DNA of 64,000 nucleotides from positions 136,501 through 200,500 of the forward strand of contig NW_026527566.1 of assembly GCF_022682495.2 (NCBI RefSeq), in the 5' to 3' direction. The notes under the pieces were generated by a model, which saw only the letters and a program-made list of their open reading frames with translations, made no database searches and was not told where the DNA came from. Shown here in pieces: positions 9,453-19,006 of the stretch (within the stretch, counting starts at the first letter, position 1; each line of letters begins with the position of its first letter). Source of the DNA: Desmodus rotundus (taxonomy: Eukaryota; Chordata; Mammalia; Chiroptera; Phyllostomidae). The translations under genes were made by a program, and so were the position numbers.

Positions 9453-9973
9453 GCTGCCGGGCCTAGGTTTAAATCCCAGTTCCCATCTTCCTTTGCAGCC
9501 CATTTCCGACTCCTCCTACAGTCAGCTACACCTGCCAGCATCCCCGTATTCTTCCAGCTTTACTGGGCTGCCACAGTAAGTCTGGGCAGGTGTGGCCCCA
9601 TGGCTTGGAGCCAATCATCTCCAAGCTCTCATGCAGGCCCTGTAACCAGGGGGAGTTGCTTCCAGTCCCATGTTGGGTGGAAGCCACTCCCATCTCCCTG
9701 GCTCAAAGCAGGGCCACAGCTATTTAATATATCCATGAAACCAGTTAAAGGTTATAGATATGTTAAATGACTGCCAGGAGTTAGCTACAAAGCTGTTGCT
9801 ACCCAAAACAGCTCTGAATGGCCCTGTTCCATGTGTCCCATCCCCCCTGGCTCAGGCCTGTAGGGGTGAGGATATCCTATATACATTTTTCTAATGTTTC
9901 CTGGACACCCCGAGTCCTGGACCCCATTACAAATACCTTCTTGGGGCCCTCCTCTTGGCTGCACCCTGCTTCA

Positions 9974-10210
9974 CGGGCACCTGGCATACGTGGAGGCAAA
10001 CCCGCAGACACCTCTGGCCCGAACCCACCACTGCGAAGATCCCCCCTTTCTTCCATTCGTAAAGGGATCCTCCTTGAGGAGTGGAGGAACATAGGGAGGC
10101 CCCCAGGAGAGGGCTTTTCTCCGAGCCGCGACTGGCTTCTTTCGGGCCAAACGTGGGCCGCGCGTGCCCACTCAGGCTCCCCACCACAAGCCTCCCTCGG
10201 GTCACAGGAC
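9974..10210. repeat. Edge satellite monomer 1, truncated at the provirus
   Basis: The sequence starts in mid-monomer with cgggcacctggcatacgtgg, which is identical to the interior of the monomer at about 14085. It continues through the hairpin site (10046-10090) to the start of the first minisatellite block. The left part of this monomer is missing at the LTR boundary and would be expected beyond the other end of the provirus, outside the window. Confidence 0.85.
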
Positions 10211-10486
10211 CCAACCTTGAGGTGTTTCCTGACCCACCCTTGGGGGGTCACGTCACCCACCCCTGAGGGGTCACGTGACCCACCCTTGAGGGGTCTCGTG
10301 ACTCACCCTTGAGGTCAAGTGACCCACCCCTGAGGGGTCTCGTGACCCATCCCTGAGGGGTCTCGTGAACCACCCTTGAGAGGTCACGTGACCCACCCCG
10401 AGGGGTCACGTGACCTACCCTTTTGGGGTCACGTGACCCACACTTGAGGGGTCACATGACCCACCTTGAGAGGTCACAGCAGTTTT
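10211..10486. repeat. CACGTG minisatellite, block 1
   Basis: Tandem units of about 25 bp of the form ggggtcacgtgacccaccct, with degenerate units carrying gtctcgtgac or gtcacatgac. Four intact CACGTG cores are present. The block ends with ttgagaggtcacagcag, which starts the next monomer core. Confidence 0.9.
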
Positions 10487-11021
10487 ACAGGGTCCCTGCG
10501 CACCTGTTCGGGGAAACAGAAGCCCTCCCTGCCACTCAGAGGACCGCACGATTTCCCACAGGCCACACTGCCTAGCAGCACCTTCAGCCCCGCACAGACC
10601 GTGTGCTAAGGACAGACTTGGGTACCGGGGGCATGGGCGGGGGATTTCCCATGGAACTCTCTAAGGGCCCGGCGCCCTGTGTGGCCGGGGGAGTGCCCAT
10701 GCCGTTCCTTGACCCCGCAGGACACTTGCATCCAGCAATAAGCAGCCCTCTGCCTCCACGGGGCACAAACACCTGGGCCCGTTGTGCGAGCACCTGGCGT
10801 ACGTGCAGGCAAACCCGCAGACCCCTCTGGCCCGAACCCACCACTGCGAAGATCCCCCTTTTCTTCGATCCGTAAAGGGGTCCTCCTTGAGGAGTGGAGG
10901 GACATGGGGAGGCCCCCAGGAGATGGCTATTCTCCAAGCCGCGGCTGGCTGGTTTCGGCCTATACGTGGGCCGCGCGTGCGCACTCAGGCTCCCCACCAC
11001 AAGCCTCCCTCCGGTCACGGG
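10487..11021. repeat. Edge satellite core 2
   Basis: A core of about 535 bp running from ttttacagggtccctgcgca to the next minisatellite. It aligns with main-array monomers at both ends but lacks their extra segment of about 430 bp. The hairpin site is a quasi-palindrome (ttcttcgatccg ... ggagtggaggga), not a perfect palindrome. Confidence 0.85.
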
Positions 11022-11402
11022 ACTCACCCTTGAGGTGGCTCCTGACCCACCCTGGAGGAGTCACGTCACCCACCCCTGAGGGGTCACGAGACCCACCCCT
11101 GAGGGGTCACGTGACGCACCCCTGAGGGGTCACGTGACCCACCCCTGAGGGGTCACGTGACCCACCCCTGAGGGGTCACATGACCCACCCCTGAGGGGTC
11201 ACATGACCCAACCCTGAGGGGTCACGTGACCCACCCCTGAGGGGTCACATGACGCACCCCTGAGGGGTCACGTGACCCACCCTTGAGGAGTCTCGTGACC
11301 CACCCTTTTGGGGTCACGTGTCCCACCCTTCAGTGGTCTCGTGACCCACCTTTTTGGGGTCACGTGTCCCGCCCTCGAGGGGTCACATGACCCACCTTGA
11401 GA
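11022..11402. repeat. CACGTG minisatellite, block 2
   Basis: The most regular block, with near-identical 25-bp units (gaggggtcacgtgacccacc) and seven CACGTG cores, plus variants with gtcacatgac and gtctcgtgac. It occupies the same point in the monomer as blocks 1, 3 and 4. Confidence 0.92.
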
Positions 11403-11953
11403 GGTCACAGCAGTTTTACAGGGTCCCTGCGCACCTGTTCGGGGAAACAGAAGCCCTCCCTGCCACTCAGAGGACCGCACGATTTCCCACAGGCCACACT
11501 GCCTAGCAGCACCTTCAGCCCCGCACAGACAGTGTGCTAAGGACAGACTTGGGTACTGGGGGCATGGGCGGGGGATTTCCCATGGAACTCTCTAAGGGCC
11601 CGGCGCCCTGTGTGGCCGGGGGAGTGCCCATGCCGTTCCTTGACCCCGCAGGACACTTGCATCCAGCAATAAGCAGCGCTCTGCCTCCACGGGGCTCAAA
11701 CACCTGGGCCCGGTGTGCGGGCACCTGGCGTACGTGGAGGCAAACCCGCCGACCCCTCTGGCCCGAACCCACCACTGCCAAGATCCCCCTTTTCTTCCAT
11801 CCATAAAGGGGTCACGCTTGAGGAGTGGAAGAACATGGGGAGGCCCCCAGGAGATGGCTTTTCTCCGAGCCGCGGCTGGCTGGCTTCGGGCCTATACGTG
11901 GGCCGCGCGTGCGCACTCAAGCTCCCCACCACAAGCCTCCCTCGGGTCACGGG
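11403..11953. repeat. Edge satellite core 3
   Basis: A core of about 550 bp, nearly identical to core 4 and very close to core 2. The quasi-palindrome at its hairpin site is ttcttcca ... tggaagaa, with a mismatched interior. Confidence 0.85.
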
Positions 11954-12242
11954 ACTCACCCTTGAGGTGTCTCCTGACCCAACCCTGAGGGGTCACGTGG
12001 CCCACCCTGAGGGGTCACGTGACCCAACCCTGAGTGGTCACGTGACCCAACCCTGAGGGTCTCGTGACCCACCCCTGAGGGGTCACGTGACCCACCCCTG
12101 AGGGGTCACATGACCCGCCCCTGAGGGGTCACATGACCCACTCTTGAGGAGTCTCGTGACCCACCCTTGAGGGGTCCCGTGACCCACCCTTGGGAGGTCA
12201 CCTGCCCCACCCTTGAGGGGTCACATGACCCACCTTGAGAGG
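11954..12242. repeat. CACGTG minisatellite, block 3
   Basis: About eleven 25-bp units with four CACGTG cores. Toward the right the units decay to gtctcgtgac, gtcccgtgac and gtcacctgcc. It ends at the standard ttgagaggtcacagcag junction. Confidence 0.9.
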
Positions 12243-12812
12243 TCACAGCAGTTTTACAGGGTCCCTGCGCACCTGTTCGGGGAAACAGAAGCCCTCCCTG
12301 CCACTCAGAGGACCGCGCGATTTCCCACAGGCCACACTGCCTAGCAGCACCTTCAGCCCCGCACAGACCGTGTGCTAAGGACAGACTTGGGTACCGGGGG
12401 CATGGGCGGGGGATTTCCCATGGAACTCTCTAAGGGCCCGGCGCCCTGTGTGGCCGGGGGAGTGCCCATGCCGTTCCTTGACCCCGCAGGACACTTGCAT
12501 CCAGCAATAAGCAGCCCTCTGCCTCCACGGGGCTCAAACACCTGGGCCCGGTGTGCGGGCACCTGGCGTACGTGGAGGCAAACCCGCCGACCCCTCTGGC
12601 CCGAACCCACCACTGCCAAGATCCCCCTTTTCTTCCATCCGTAAAGGGGTCACGCTTGAGGAGTGGAAGAACATGGGGAGGCCCCCAGGAGATGGCTTTT
12701 CTCCGAGCCGCGCCTGGCTCGTTTCGGGCCTATATGTGGGCCGCGCATACGCACTCAGGCTCCCAAGCACACACCTCCCTCGGCTCACCTGACCCACCCT
12801 TTAGAGGTCACG
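12243..12812. repeat. Edge satellite core 4 with a vestigial minisatellite
   Basis: Very close to core 3 in its left part. At its right end the minisatellite is reduced to about one unit (ctcacctgacccaccctttagaggtcac, about 12783-12811) before the next core begins. This single-unit state is the nearest in the edge region to main-array monomers, which have no minisatellite. Confidence 0.82.
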
Positions 12813-13355
12813 GCAGTTCCACAGGGTCCCTGGGCACCTGTCCGTGGACACAGGAGCCCTCCCTGCCACCTAGAGGACCACGCGATTTCCGCTGGGGAAC
12901 ACTGCCCAGAAGCACTCCCAGCCTCGCACAGACACTGTGCGCAGGATAGACTTGTGGACCAGGGGCCTGGGCCGGGAATTTTCCAGGGAACTCTCTAAAG
13001 GCCAGGTGCCCTCTGTCGCCCTGGGAGTGCCCACGCCCTCCCTTAACCCTGCAGGACACTATCATCCAGCAATAAGGAGCCCTCTGCCTCCACGGGGCTC
13101 AAACACCAGGGCCGGTTGTGCGAGCACCTGGCGTACGTGCAGGCAAACCCGCAGACCCCTCTGGCCCGAACCCACCACTGCGAAGATCCCCCTTTTCTTC
13201 CATCCGTAAAGGGGTCCTCCTTGAGGAGTGGAGGGACATGGGGAGGCCCCCAGGAGATGGCTTCTCTCCGAGCCGCGGCTGGCTGGTTTCGGGCCTATAC
13301 GTGGGCCGCGCGGGCGCACTCAGGCTCCCCACCACAAGCCTCCCTCGGGTCACGG
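12813..13355. repeat. Edge satellite core 5
   Basis: A core of 543 bp, more diverged in its left half than cores 2-4. Its length sets the estimate of the ancestral monomer without minisatellite: a main-array monomer of 972 bp is about 430 bp longer. Confidence 0.83.
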
Positions 13356-13762
13356 GACTCACCCTTGAGGTGTCTCCTGACCCACCCTGGAGGAGTCACG
13401 TCACCCACCCCTGAGGGGTCTCGTGAACCGCCCCTGAGGGGTCACGTGACCCACCCTTGAGGAGTCTCGTGACCCACCCTTTTGGGGTCACGTGACCCAC
13501 CCTTTGAGGTGTCTCGTGACCCACCCCTTTGGGGTCACGTGACCCGCCCCGAGGGGTCACGTGACCCAGCCCTGAGTGGTCACGTGACCGAACCCTGAGG
13601 GGTCTCGTGACCCACCCCTGAGGCGTCACGTGACCCACACCTGAGGGGTCACATGACCCGACCCTGAGGGGTCACGTGACCCACCCTTGAGGAGTCTCGT
13701 GACCCACACTTTTGGGGTCACGTGACCCACCCTTGAGGGGTCACATGACCCACCTTGAGAGG
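13356..13762. repeat. CACGTG minisatellite, block 4
   Basis: The longest block, about 16 units of 25 bp with eight CACGTG cores. Two unit types alternate in places, one with the gtcacgtgac centre and one with gtctcgtgac, giving a hint of a 50-bp supra-period. Confidence 0.9.
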
Positions 13763-14320
13763 TCACAGCAGTTTTACAGGGTCCCTGCGCACCTGTTCGG
13801 GGAAACAGAAGCCCTCCCTGCCACTCAGAGGACCGCACGATTTTCCACAGGCCATACTGCCTAGCAGCACCTTCAGCCCCACACAGACCGTGTGCTAAGG
13901 ACAGACTTCGGTACCGGGGGCATGGGCGGGGGATTTCCCATGGAACTCTCTAAGGGCCCGGCGCCCTGTGTGGCCGGGGGAGTGCCCATGCCGTTCCTTG
14001 ACCAGCAGGACACTTGCATCCAGCAATAAGCAGCCCTCTGCCTCCACAGGGCTCAAACACCTGGGCCGAGTGTGCGGGCACCTGGCATACGTGGAGGCAA
14101 ACCCGCCGACCCCTCTGGCCCGAACCCACCACTGCGAAGATCCCCCTATTCTTCCATCCGTAAAGGGGTCACTCTTGAGGAGTGGAAGAACATGGGGAGT
14201 ACCCCAGGAGATGGCTTTTGTCCGAGCCGCGGCTGGGTGGTTTCGGGCCAAGAGGCGGGGCCGCGCAGGCACAAGCAGGCCCCACCCCAAGAGCATCCCT
14301 CCGGGCAACGTGCCCCCCCC
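13763..14320. repeat. Transition monomer (edge type to main-array type)
   Basis: The left part matches edge cores 2-4, including the quasi-palindrome ttcttcca (14149-14156) and tggaagaa (14183-14190). From about 14236 (gggccaagaggcggggccgc) to 14320 it matches main-array monomers. It has neither the extra 430-bp segment nor the minisatellite, so it looks like a recombinant between the two classes. Confidence 0.82.
14149..14190. repeat. Quasi-palindrome at the hairpin site of the transition monomer
   Basis: Arms ttcttcca and tggaagaa pair perfectly, but the interior (tccgtaaagggg against cttgaggag) does not. The same imperfect form occurs in edge cores 3 and 4. It occupies the exact site of the perfect palindrome in class P monomers and shares its left half with it. 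Confidence 0.9.
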
Positions 14321-14532
14321 TTGAGATATCAGGCCAGGTCCACAGGGTCCCTGGGCTGGTGTCAGTGTTAACGGAGGCCCTCCCTGCCACCCACAGGACC
14401 GCGCGTTTTCCCGTGGACCACACTTCCCAGCAGCTCTCCCACTCCCGCAGAGGCAGAGTGCCAGGAAAGAACTAGGGACCTGGTGCCTGGAAGAGGGGCC
14501 GGCCACGGTTCCGCGCCAGGTGGAGCGGTTCC

Positions 14533-14547
14533 GGGCGGGCGGGCGGG
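14533..14547 (+). other. G-quadruplex motif / GC-box cluster in the monomer
   Basis: GGGCGGGCGGGCGGG: four G3 runs with single-base loops, also overlapping GGGCGG boxes of the Sp1 type. It lies in the 430-bp segment that edge cores lack. It recurs in most class P and class L monomers; some copies read gagcgggcgggcggg and lose one run, and class A-type segments carry gggcgggcccgggcgggcggg instead. Confidence 0.85.
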
Positions 14548-14642
14548 ACCCTCGATGAAGGACCGGTTCTCCCTTGGGGAGTCTGGCCTGTGCCCCGCCT
14601 GGAAGGCTAAGAGCCTTGCTTCGCCTGCAAAGCCCCCACCCT

Positions 14643-14657
14643 GCCACAAGGCGGCAG
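14643..14657 (+). promoter_or_regulatory. CTCF-like motif in the monomer (weak candidate)
   Basis: gccacaaggcggcag resembles the CTCF core consensus CCASYAGRKGGCRS with two mismatches. It is repeated in class P monomers and lies in the 430-bp added segment. Variant copies read ccccgaggcggcaaa. Motif similarity only; no binding is implied. Confidence 0.3.
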
Positions 14658-15112
14658 ACTTGGACCCAGCCGCTTCAACCCTCCAGTCTCTGCGGAACCA
14701 CCCAAAAATGGAGTGTGACCGCTGCGATCTCAGTCCCCCAGAGCTCGAACCCCCACCTCTGTGAGGGAATCGGCGACCTCCGGTCCTTGGCGTCCGCAAA
14801 AGGCATTCACCTGCAGTGAACCTGGGCCTCGGGCGAGCACGGCCAGGCCCCATGGTAGGAGCCCGGGGAGGCAATGGCAGCCTCTGCGGCCAGGCCTCGG
14901 ACTCTCCCCGGGGCTCTCTCGGGTCCCAGGCGCCCTCTCTCGCCCGGGGAGTGCCCACGCCGTCCCCTGACCCCCGCAGGACGCCTGCATCCCGCCATAA
15001 GCGGCCCACCTCGTCCATGGAGCTGGGACACATGGGGCCGGGGTGCGAGCAACTGGCCTACGTGGCTGCAAACCCGCAGACCCCTCCGTCCCGTCCCCAC
15101 CACTGCGAAGAT

Positions 15113-15168
15113 CCCCCTGTTCTTCCATCCGTAAAGGGGTCCCCCTTTACGGATGGAAGAACAGGGGG
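15113..15168. repeat. 56-bp perfect palindrome, first copy (class P hairpin)
   Basis: Two 27-bp arms flank a 2-base loop. The centre reads GTAAAGGGG-TC-CCCCTTTAC and the outer ends are CCCCCTGTTC and GAACAGGGGG. The arms are exact reverse complements. The same structure recurs once in every class P monomer (for example about 17057, 18029, 24648, 41808, 62809), so it is a fixed part of the repeat unit. Confidence 0.97.
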
Positions 15169-18100
15169 GAGGCCCTCAGGAGATGGCTTTTGCCCGAGCC
15201 GCGGCTGGGTGGTTTCGGGCCAAGAGACGGGGCCGCGCAGGCGCAAGCAGGCCCCACCCCAAGAGCATCCCTCCGGGCAACGTGCCCCCCCCTTGAGATA
15301 TCAGGCGTGGTCCACAGGGTCCCTGGGCTGGTGTCAGAGTTAACTGAGGCCCTCCCTGCCACCCAGAGGACGGCGCGTTTTCCCGTGGACCACACTTGCC
15401 AGGCCGTCTCCCACCCCGCCAGAGGCAGAGTGCCAGGGAAGAGCTAGGGACCTGGGGCAGGGAAGAGGGGCCGGCCACGGTTCCGGGCCAGGTGGGGCGG
15501 GCCCGGGCGGGCGGGACCCACGCCCAGGGACCGGGTCTCCCTGGGGGTCTCGGGCCTGAGACCTGCCTGGGGGGCTAAGAGTCTCTCTTGGCTCATACGG
15601 CCCCACCCTGCCCCGAGGCGGAAAACTTGGACCGAGACGCTTCTACTCTCTAAAGTCTGGGCTGAACTTTGCGAGAAGGGACTGTGTGCGCTGCGACCTG
15701 GGTCCCACAGAGCTCGAACCCCCCTCCCCGTGAAGGGATCCGCGGCCTGTGGTCCCTGGTGTCCGCAAAAGGCATTCACCTGCGGAGAACCTGGGCCCAG
15801 GTGAGCGGGACCAGGTCCCACGGCAGGAGCCTGGGGAGGCCACTGGTGCCCCGGGGGCCAGGACTGGGCATTTTCCCGGGTGCTCTCTCGTGTCCCAGGC
15901 GCCCCCTCTCGCCCTGGGAGTGCCCACGCCGTCCCCTGACCCCCGCAGGACGCCTGCATCCCGCCATAAGCGGCCCACCTCGTCCATGGAGCTGGGACAC
16001 ATGGGGCCGGGGTGCGAGCAACTGGCCTACGTGGCTGCAAACCCGCAGGCCCCGCCGTCCCGTCCCCACCACTGCGAAGATCCCCCTTTTCTTCCATCCG
16101 TAAAGGGGTCCCCCTTTACGGATGGAAGAACAGGGGGGAGGCCCCCAGGAGATGGCTTTTGTCCGAGACGCGGCTGGGAGGTTTGGGGCCAAGAGGCGGG
16201 GCCGCGCAGGCGCAAGCAGGCCCCACCCCAAGAGCATCCCTCCGGGCAACGTGCCCCCACCTTGAGATATCAGGCCAGGTCCACAGGGTCCCTGGGCTGG
16301 TGTCAGAGTTAACGGAGGCCCTCCCTGCGACCCAGAGGACCGCGCGTTTTCCCGTGGACCACACTTCCCAGCAGCTCTCCCACCCCCGCAGAGGCAGAGT
16401 GCCAGGAAAGAACTAGGGACCTGGTGCCTGGAAGAGGGGCCAGCCACGGTTCCGCGCCAGGTGGAGCGGTTCCGGGCGGGCGGGCGGGACCCTCGACCAA
16501 GGACCGGTTCTCCCTTGGGGAGTCTGGCCTGTGCCCCGCCTGGGAGGCCAAGAGCCTTGCTTCGCCTGCAAAGCCCCCACCCTGCCACAAGGCGGCAGAC
16601 TTGGACCCAGCCACTTCAACCCTCCAGTCTCTGCGGAACCACCCAAAAATGGAGTGTGACCGCTGCGGCCTCAGTCCCCCAGAGCTCGAACCCCCACCTC
16701 TGTGAGGGAATCGGCGACCTCCTGTCCTTGGCGTCCGCAAAAGGCATTCACCTGCGGTGAACCTGGGCCTCGGGCGAACACGGTCAGGCCCCATGGTAGG
16801 AGCCCGGGGAGGCAATGGCAGCCTCTGCGGCCAGGCCTCGGACTCTCCCCGGGGCTCTCTCGGGTCCCAGGCGCCCTCTCTCGCCCGGGGAGTGCCCACA
16901 CCGTCCCCTGTCCCCCGCAGGACGCCTGCATCCCGCCATAAGCGGCCCACCTCGTCCATGGAGCTGGGACACATGGGGCCGGGCTGCGAGCAACTGGCCT
17001 GTGTGGTTGCAAACCCGCAGAACCCTCTGTCCCGTCCCCACCACTGCGAAGATCCCCCTGTTCTTCCATCCGTAAAGGGGTCCCCCTTTACGGATGGAAG
17101 AACAGGGGGGAGGCCCCCAGGAGATGGCTTTTGTCCGAGACGCGGCTGGGAGGTTTGGGGCCAAGAGGCGGGGCCGCGCAGGCCCAAGCAGGCCCCACCC
17201 CAAGAGCATCCCTCCGGGCAACGTGCCCCCCCCTTGAGATATCAGGCCAGGTCCACAGGGTCCCTGGGCTGGTGTCAGAGTTAACGGAGGCCCTCCCTGC
17301 CACCCAGAGGACTGCGCGTTTTCCCGTGGACCACACTTCCCAGCAGCTCTCCCACCCCCGCAGAGGCAGAGTGCCAGGAAAGAACTAGGGACCTGGTGCC
17401 TGGAAGAGGGGCCAGCCACGGTTCCGCGCCAGGTGGAGCGGTTCCGGGCGGGCGGGCGGGACCCTCGACCAAGGACCGGTTCTCCCTTGGGGAGTCTGGC
17501 CTGTGCCCCGCCTGGGAGGCCAAGAGCCTTGCTTCGCCTTTAAAGCCCCCACCCTGCCACAAGGCGGCAGACTTGGACCCAGCCACTTCAACTCTCCAGT
17601 CTCTGCGGAACCACCCAAAAATGGAGTGTGACCGCTGCGGCCTCAGTCCCCCAGAGCTCGAACCCCCACCTCTGTGAGGGAATCGGCGACCTCCTGTCCT
17701 TGGCGTCCGCAAAAGGCATTCACCTGCGGTGAACCTGGGCCTCGGGCGAACACGGTCAGGCCCCATGGTAGGAGCCCGGGGAGGCAATGGCAGCCTCTGC
17801 GGCCAGGCCTCGGACTCTCCCCGGGGCTCTCTCGGGTCCCAGGCGCCCTCTCTCGCCCGGGGAGTGCCCACACCGTCCCCTGTCCCCCGCAGGACGCCTG
17901 CATCCCGCCATAAGCGGCCCACCTCGTCCATGGAGCTGGGACACATGGGGCCGGGCTGCGAGCAACTGGCCTGTGTGGTTGCAAACCCGCAGAACCCTCC
18001 GTCCCGTCCCCACCACTGCGAAGATCCCCCTGTTCTTCCATCCGTAAAGGGGTCCCCCTTTACGGATGGAAGAACAGGGGGGAGGCCCCCAGGAGATGGC

Positions 18101-18991
18101 TTTTGTCCGAGACGCGGCTGGGAGGTTTGGGGCCAAGAGGCGGGGCCGCGCAGGCGCAAGCAGGCCCCACCCCAAGAGCATCCCTCCGGGCAACGTGCCC
18201 CCCCCTTGAGATATCAGGCCAGGTCCACAGGGTCCCTGGGCTGGTGTCAGTGTTAACGGAGGCCCTCCCTGCCACCCACAGGACCGCGCGTTTTCCCGTG
18301 GACCACACTTCCCAGCAGCTCTCCCACCCCCGCAGAGGCAGAGTGCCAGGAAAGAACTAGGGACCTGGTGCCTGGAAGAGGGGCCGGCCACGGTTCCGCG
18401 CCAGGTGGAGCGGTTCCGGGCGGGCGGGCGGGACCCTCGACCAAGGACCGGTTCTCCCTTGGGGAGTCTGGCCTGTGCCCCGCCTGGGAGGCCAAGAGCC
18501 TTGCTTCGCCTGCAAAGCCCCCACCCTGCCACAAGGCGGCAGACTTGGACCCAGCCGCTTCAACCCTCCAGTCTCTGAGGAACCACCCAAAAATGGAGTG
18601 TGACCGCTGCGACCTCAGTCCCCCAGAGCCCGAACCCCCACCTCTGTGAGGGAATCGGCGACCTCCTGTCCTTGGCGTCCGCAAAAGGCATTCACCTGCG
18701 GTGAACCTGGGCCTCGGGCGAACACGGCCAGGCCCCATGGTAGGAGCCCGGGGAGGCAATGGCAGCCTCTGCGGCCAGGCCTCGGACTCTCCTCGGGGCT
18801 CTCTCGGGGCACGGGCACCCTCTCTCGCCTAGAGAGTGCCCACGCCGTGCCTTGAGCCCCGCGAGACACCTGCTTCCCGTGATAAGAGGCCCCCTGCCTC
18901 CGTGGAGCTTGGAACTCTGGGGCCGGGCTGCGGGTCCCTGGGCTAAGTGGCTGGAAGCGCGCAGACCCCTCCGTCCCGACCGCCCAACTGC

Positions 18992-19006
18992 GAAGGACAG
19001 GGGGGA
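18992..19006. repeat. Excised hairpin site, first class L monomer
   Basis: Here gcgaaggacagggggg replaces the whole palindrome. Compared with class P, 49 bp between two GAAG direct repeats are absent, one GAAG flanking the left arm and one inside the right arm. The same scar occurs in all 13 monomers of 924-925 bp (for example about 21835, 23706, 26575, 35173). Confidence 0.9.

Larger units (their letters stand above)
1..9973 (-). mobile_element. Class I (gammaretrovirus-like) endogenous retrovirus, env-less, truncated by window edge
   Basis: Read on the minus strand, the order is LTR, primer binding site, leader, gag, in-frame TGA, pro-pol, a non-coding stretch, polypurine tract, LTR. Class I assignment rests on gag and pol sharing one frame across a single stop codon, a single CCHC zinc knuckle in NC, a gammaretroviral-type capsid segment, and an integrase with a GPY module. 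Both gag and pol carry inactivating lesions and no envelope gene is recognisable, so the element cannot encode intact proteins. The LTRs are related over about 600 bp and differ at roughly 35 of about 530 aligned positions by eye. The left LTR runs off the window, so its outer end and one target-site copy are not visible. The right end abuts satellite DNA at 9973/9974. Confidence 0.93.
8738..9973 (-). repeat. 5' LTR
   Basis: The outer end is fixed by homology to the left LTR: both begin TGAAGCAGGG on the minus strand, at 9973 and 599. The inner end is next to the primer binding site. No clear CA is seen there (the minus strand reads TGTAACGGTTTTT before TGG), so the last few bases are uncertain. 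Length is about 1.24 kb. It holds an inverted CCAAT box (9611-9615), a 27-32 bp tandem motif (9251-9452) and AATAAA (8917-8922), which puts the R/U5 border near 8900. I could not place a TATA box convincingly. The base after 9973 belongs to satellite sequence. Confidence 0.9.

Noticed and set aside
9725..9735. A TATA-like element (minus strand TATATTAA) in the right LTR.
   Set aside because: It would place transcription start about 800 bp before the polyadenylation signal, an unlikely R length, and the left LTR does not conserve it.
9264..9770. A 168-codon plus-strand open frame inside the right LTR.
   Set aside because: It lies antisense to the provirus, partly in the tandem repeats, shows no known domain, and is not kept open in the left LTR copy.
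13941..14647. A 250-codon minus-strand frame spanning the transition monomer as a real gene.
   Set aside because: It reads through satellite shared with other monomers and is only one of several overlapping frames there.
15113..15168. The palindrome as a transcription terminator or CRISPR-like repeat.
   Set aside because: The context is a eukaryotic satellite. Spacing is about 950 bp with homologous, not unique, sequence between copies, and no T-run follows the hairpin.
17281..18159. A 292-codon open frame on the minus strand, repeated with variants across the array, plus other frames of 170-290 codons on both strands.
   Set aside because: Long frames occur in several overlapping phases of both strands at once and repeat with the monomer. 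They are rich in P, G, R and A with no recognisable domain. They follow from scarce stop codons in GC-rich DNA. No promoter, splice or polyadenylation context supports a gene.
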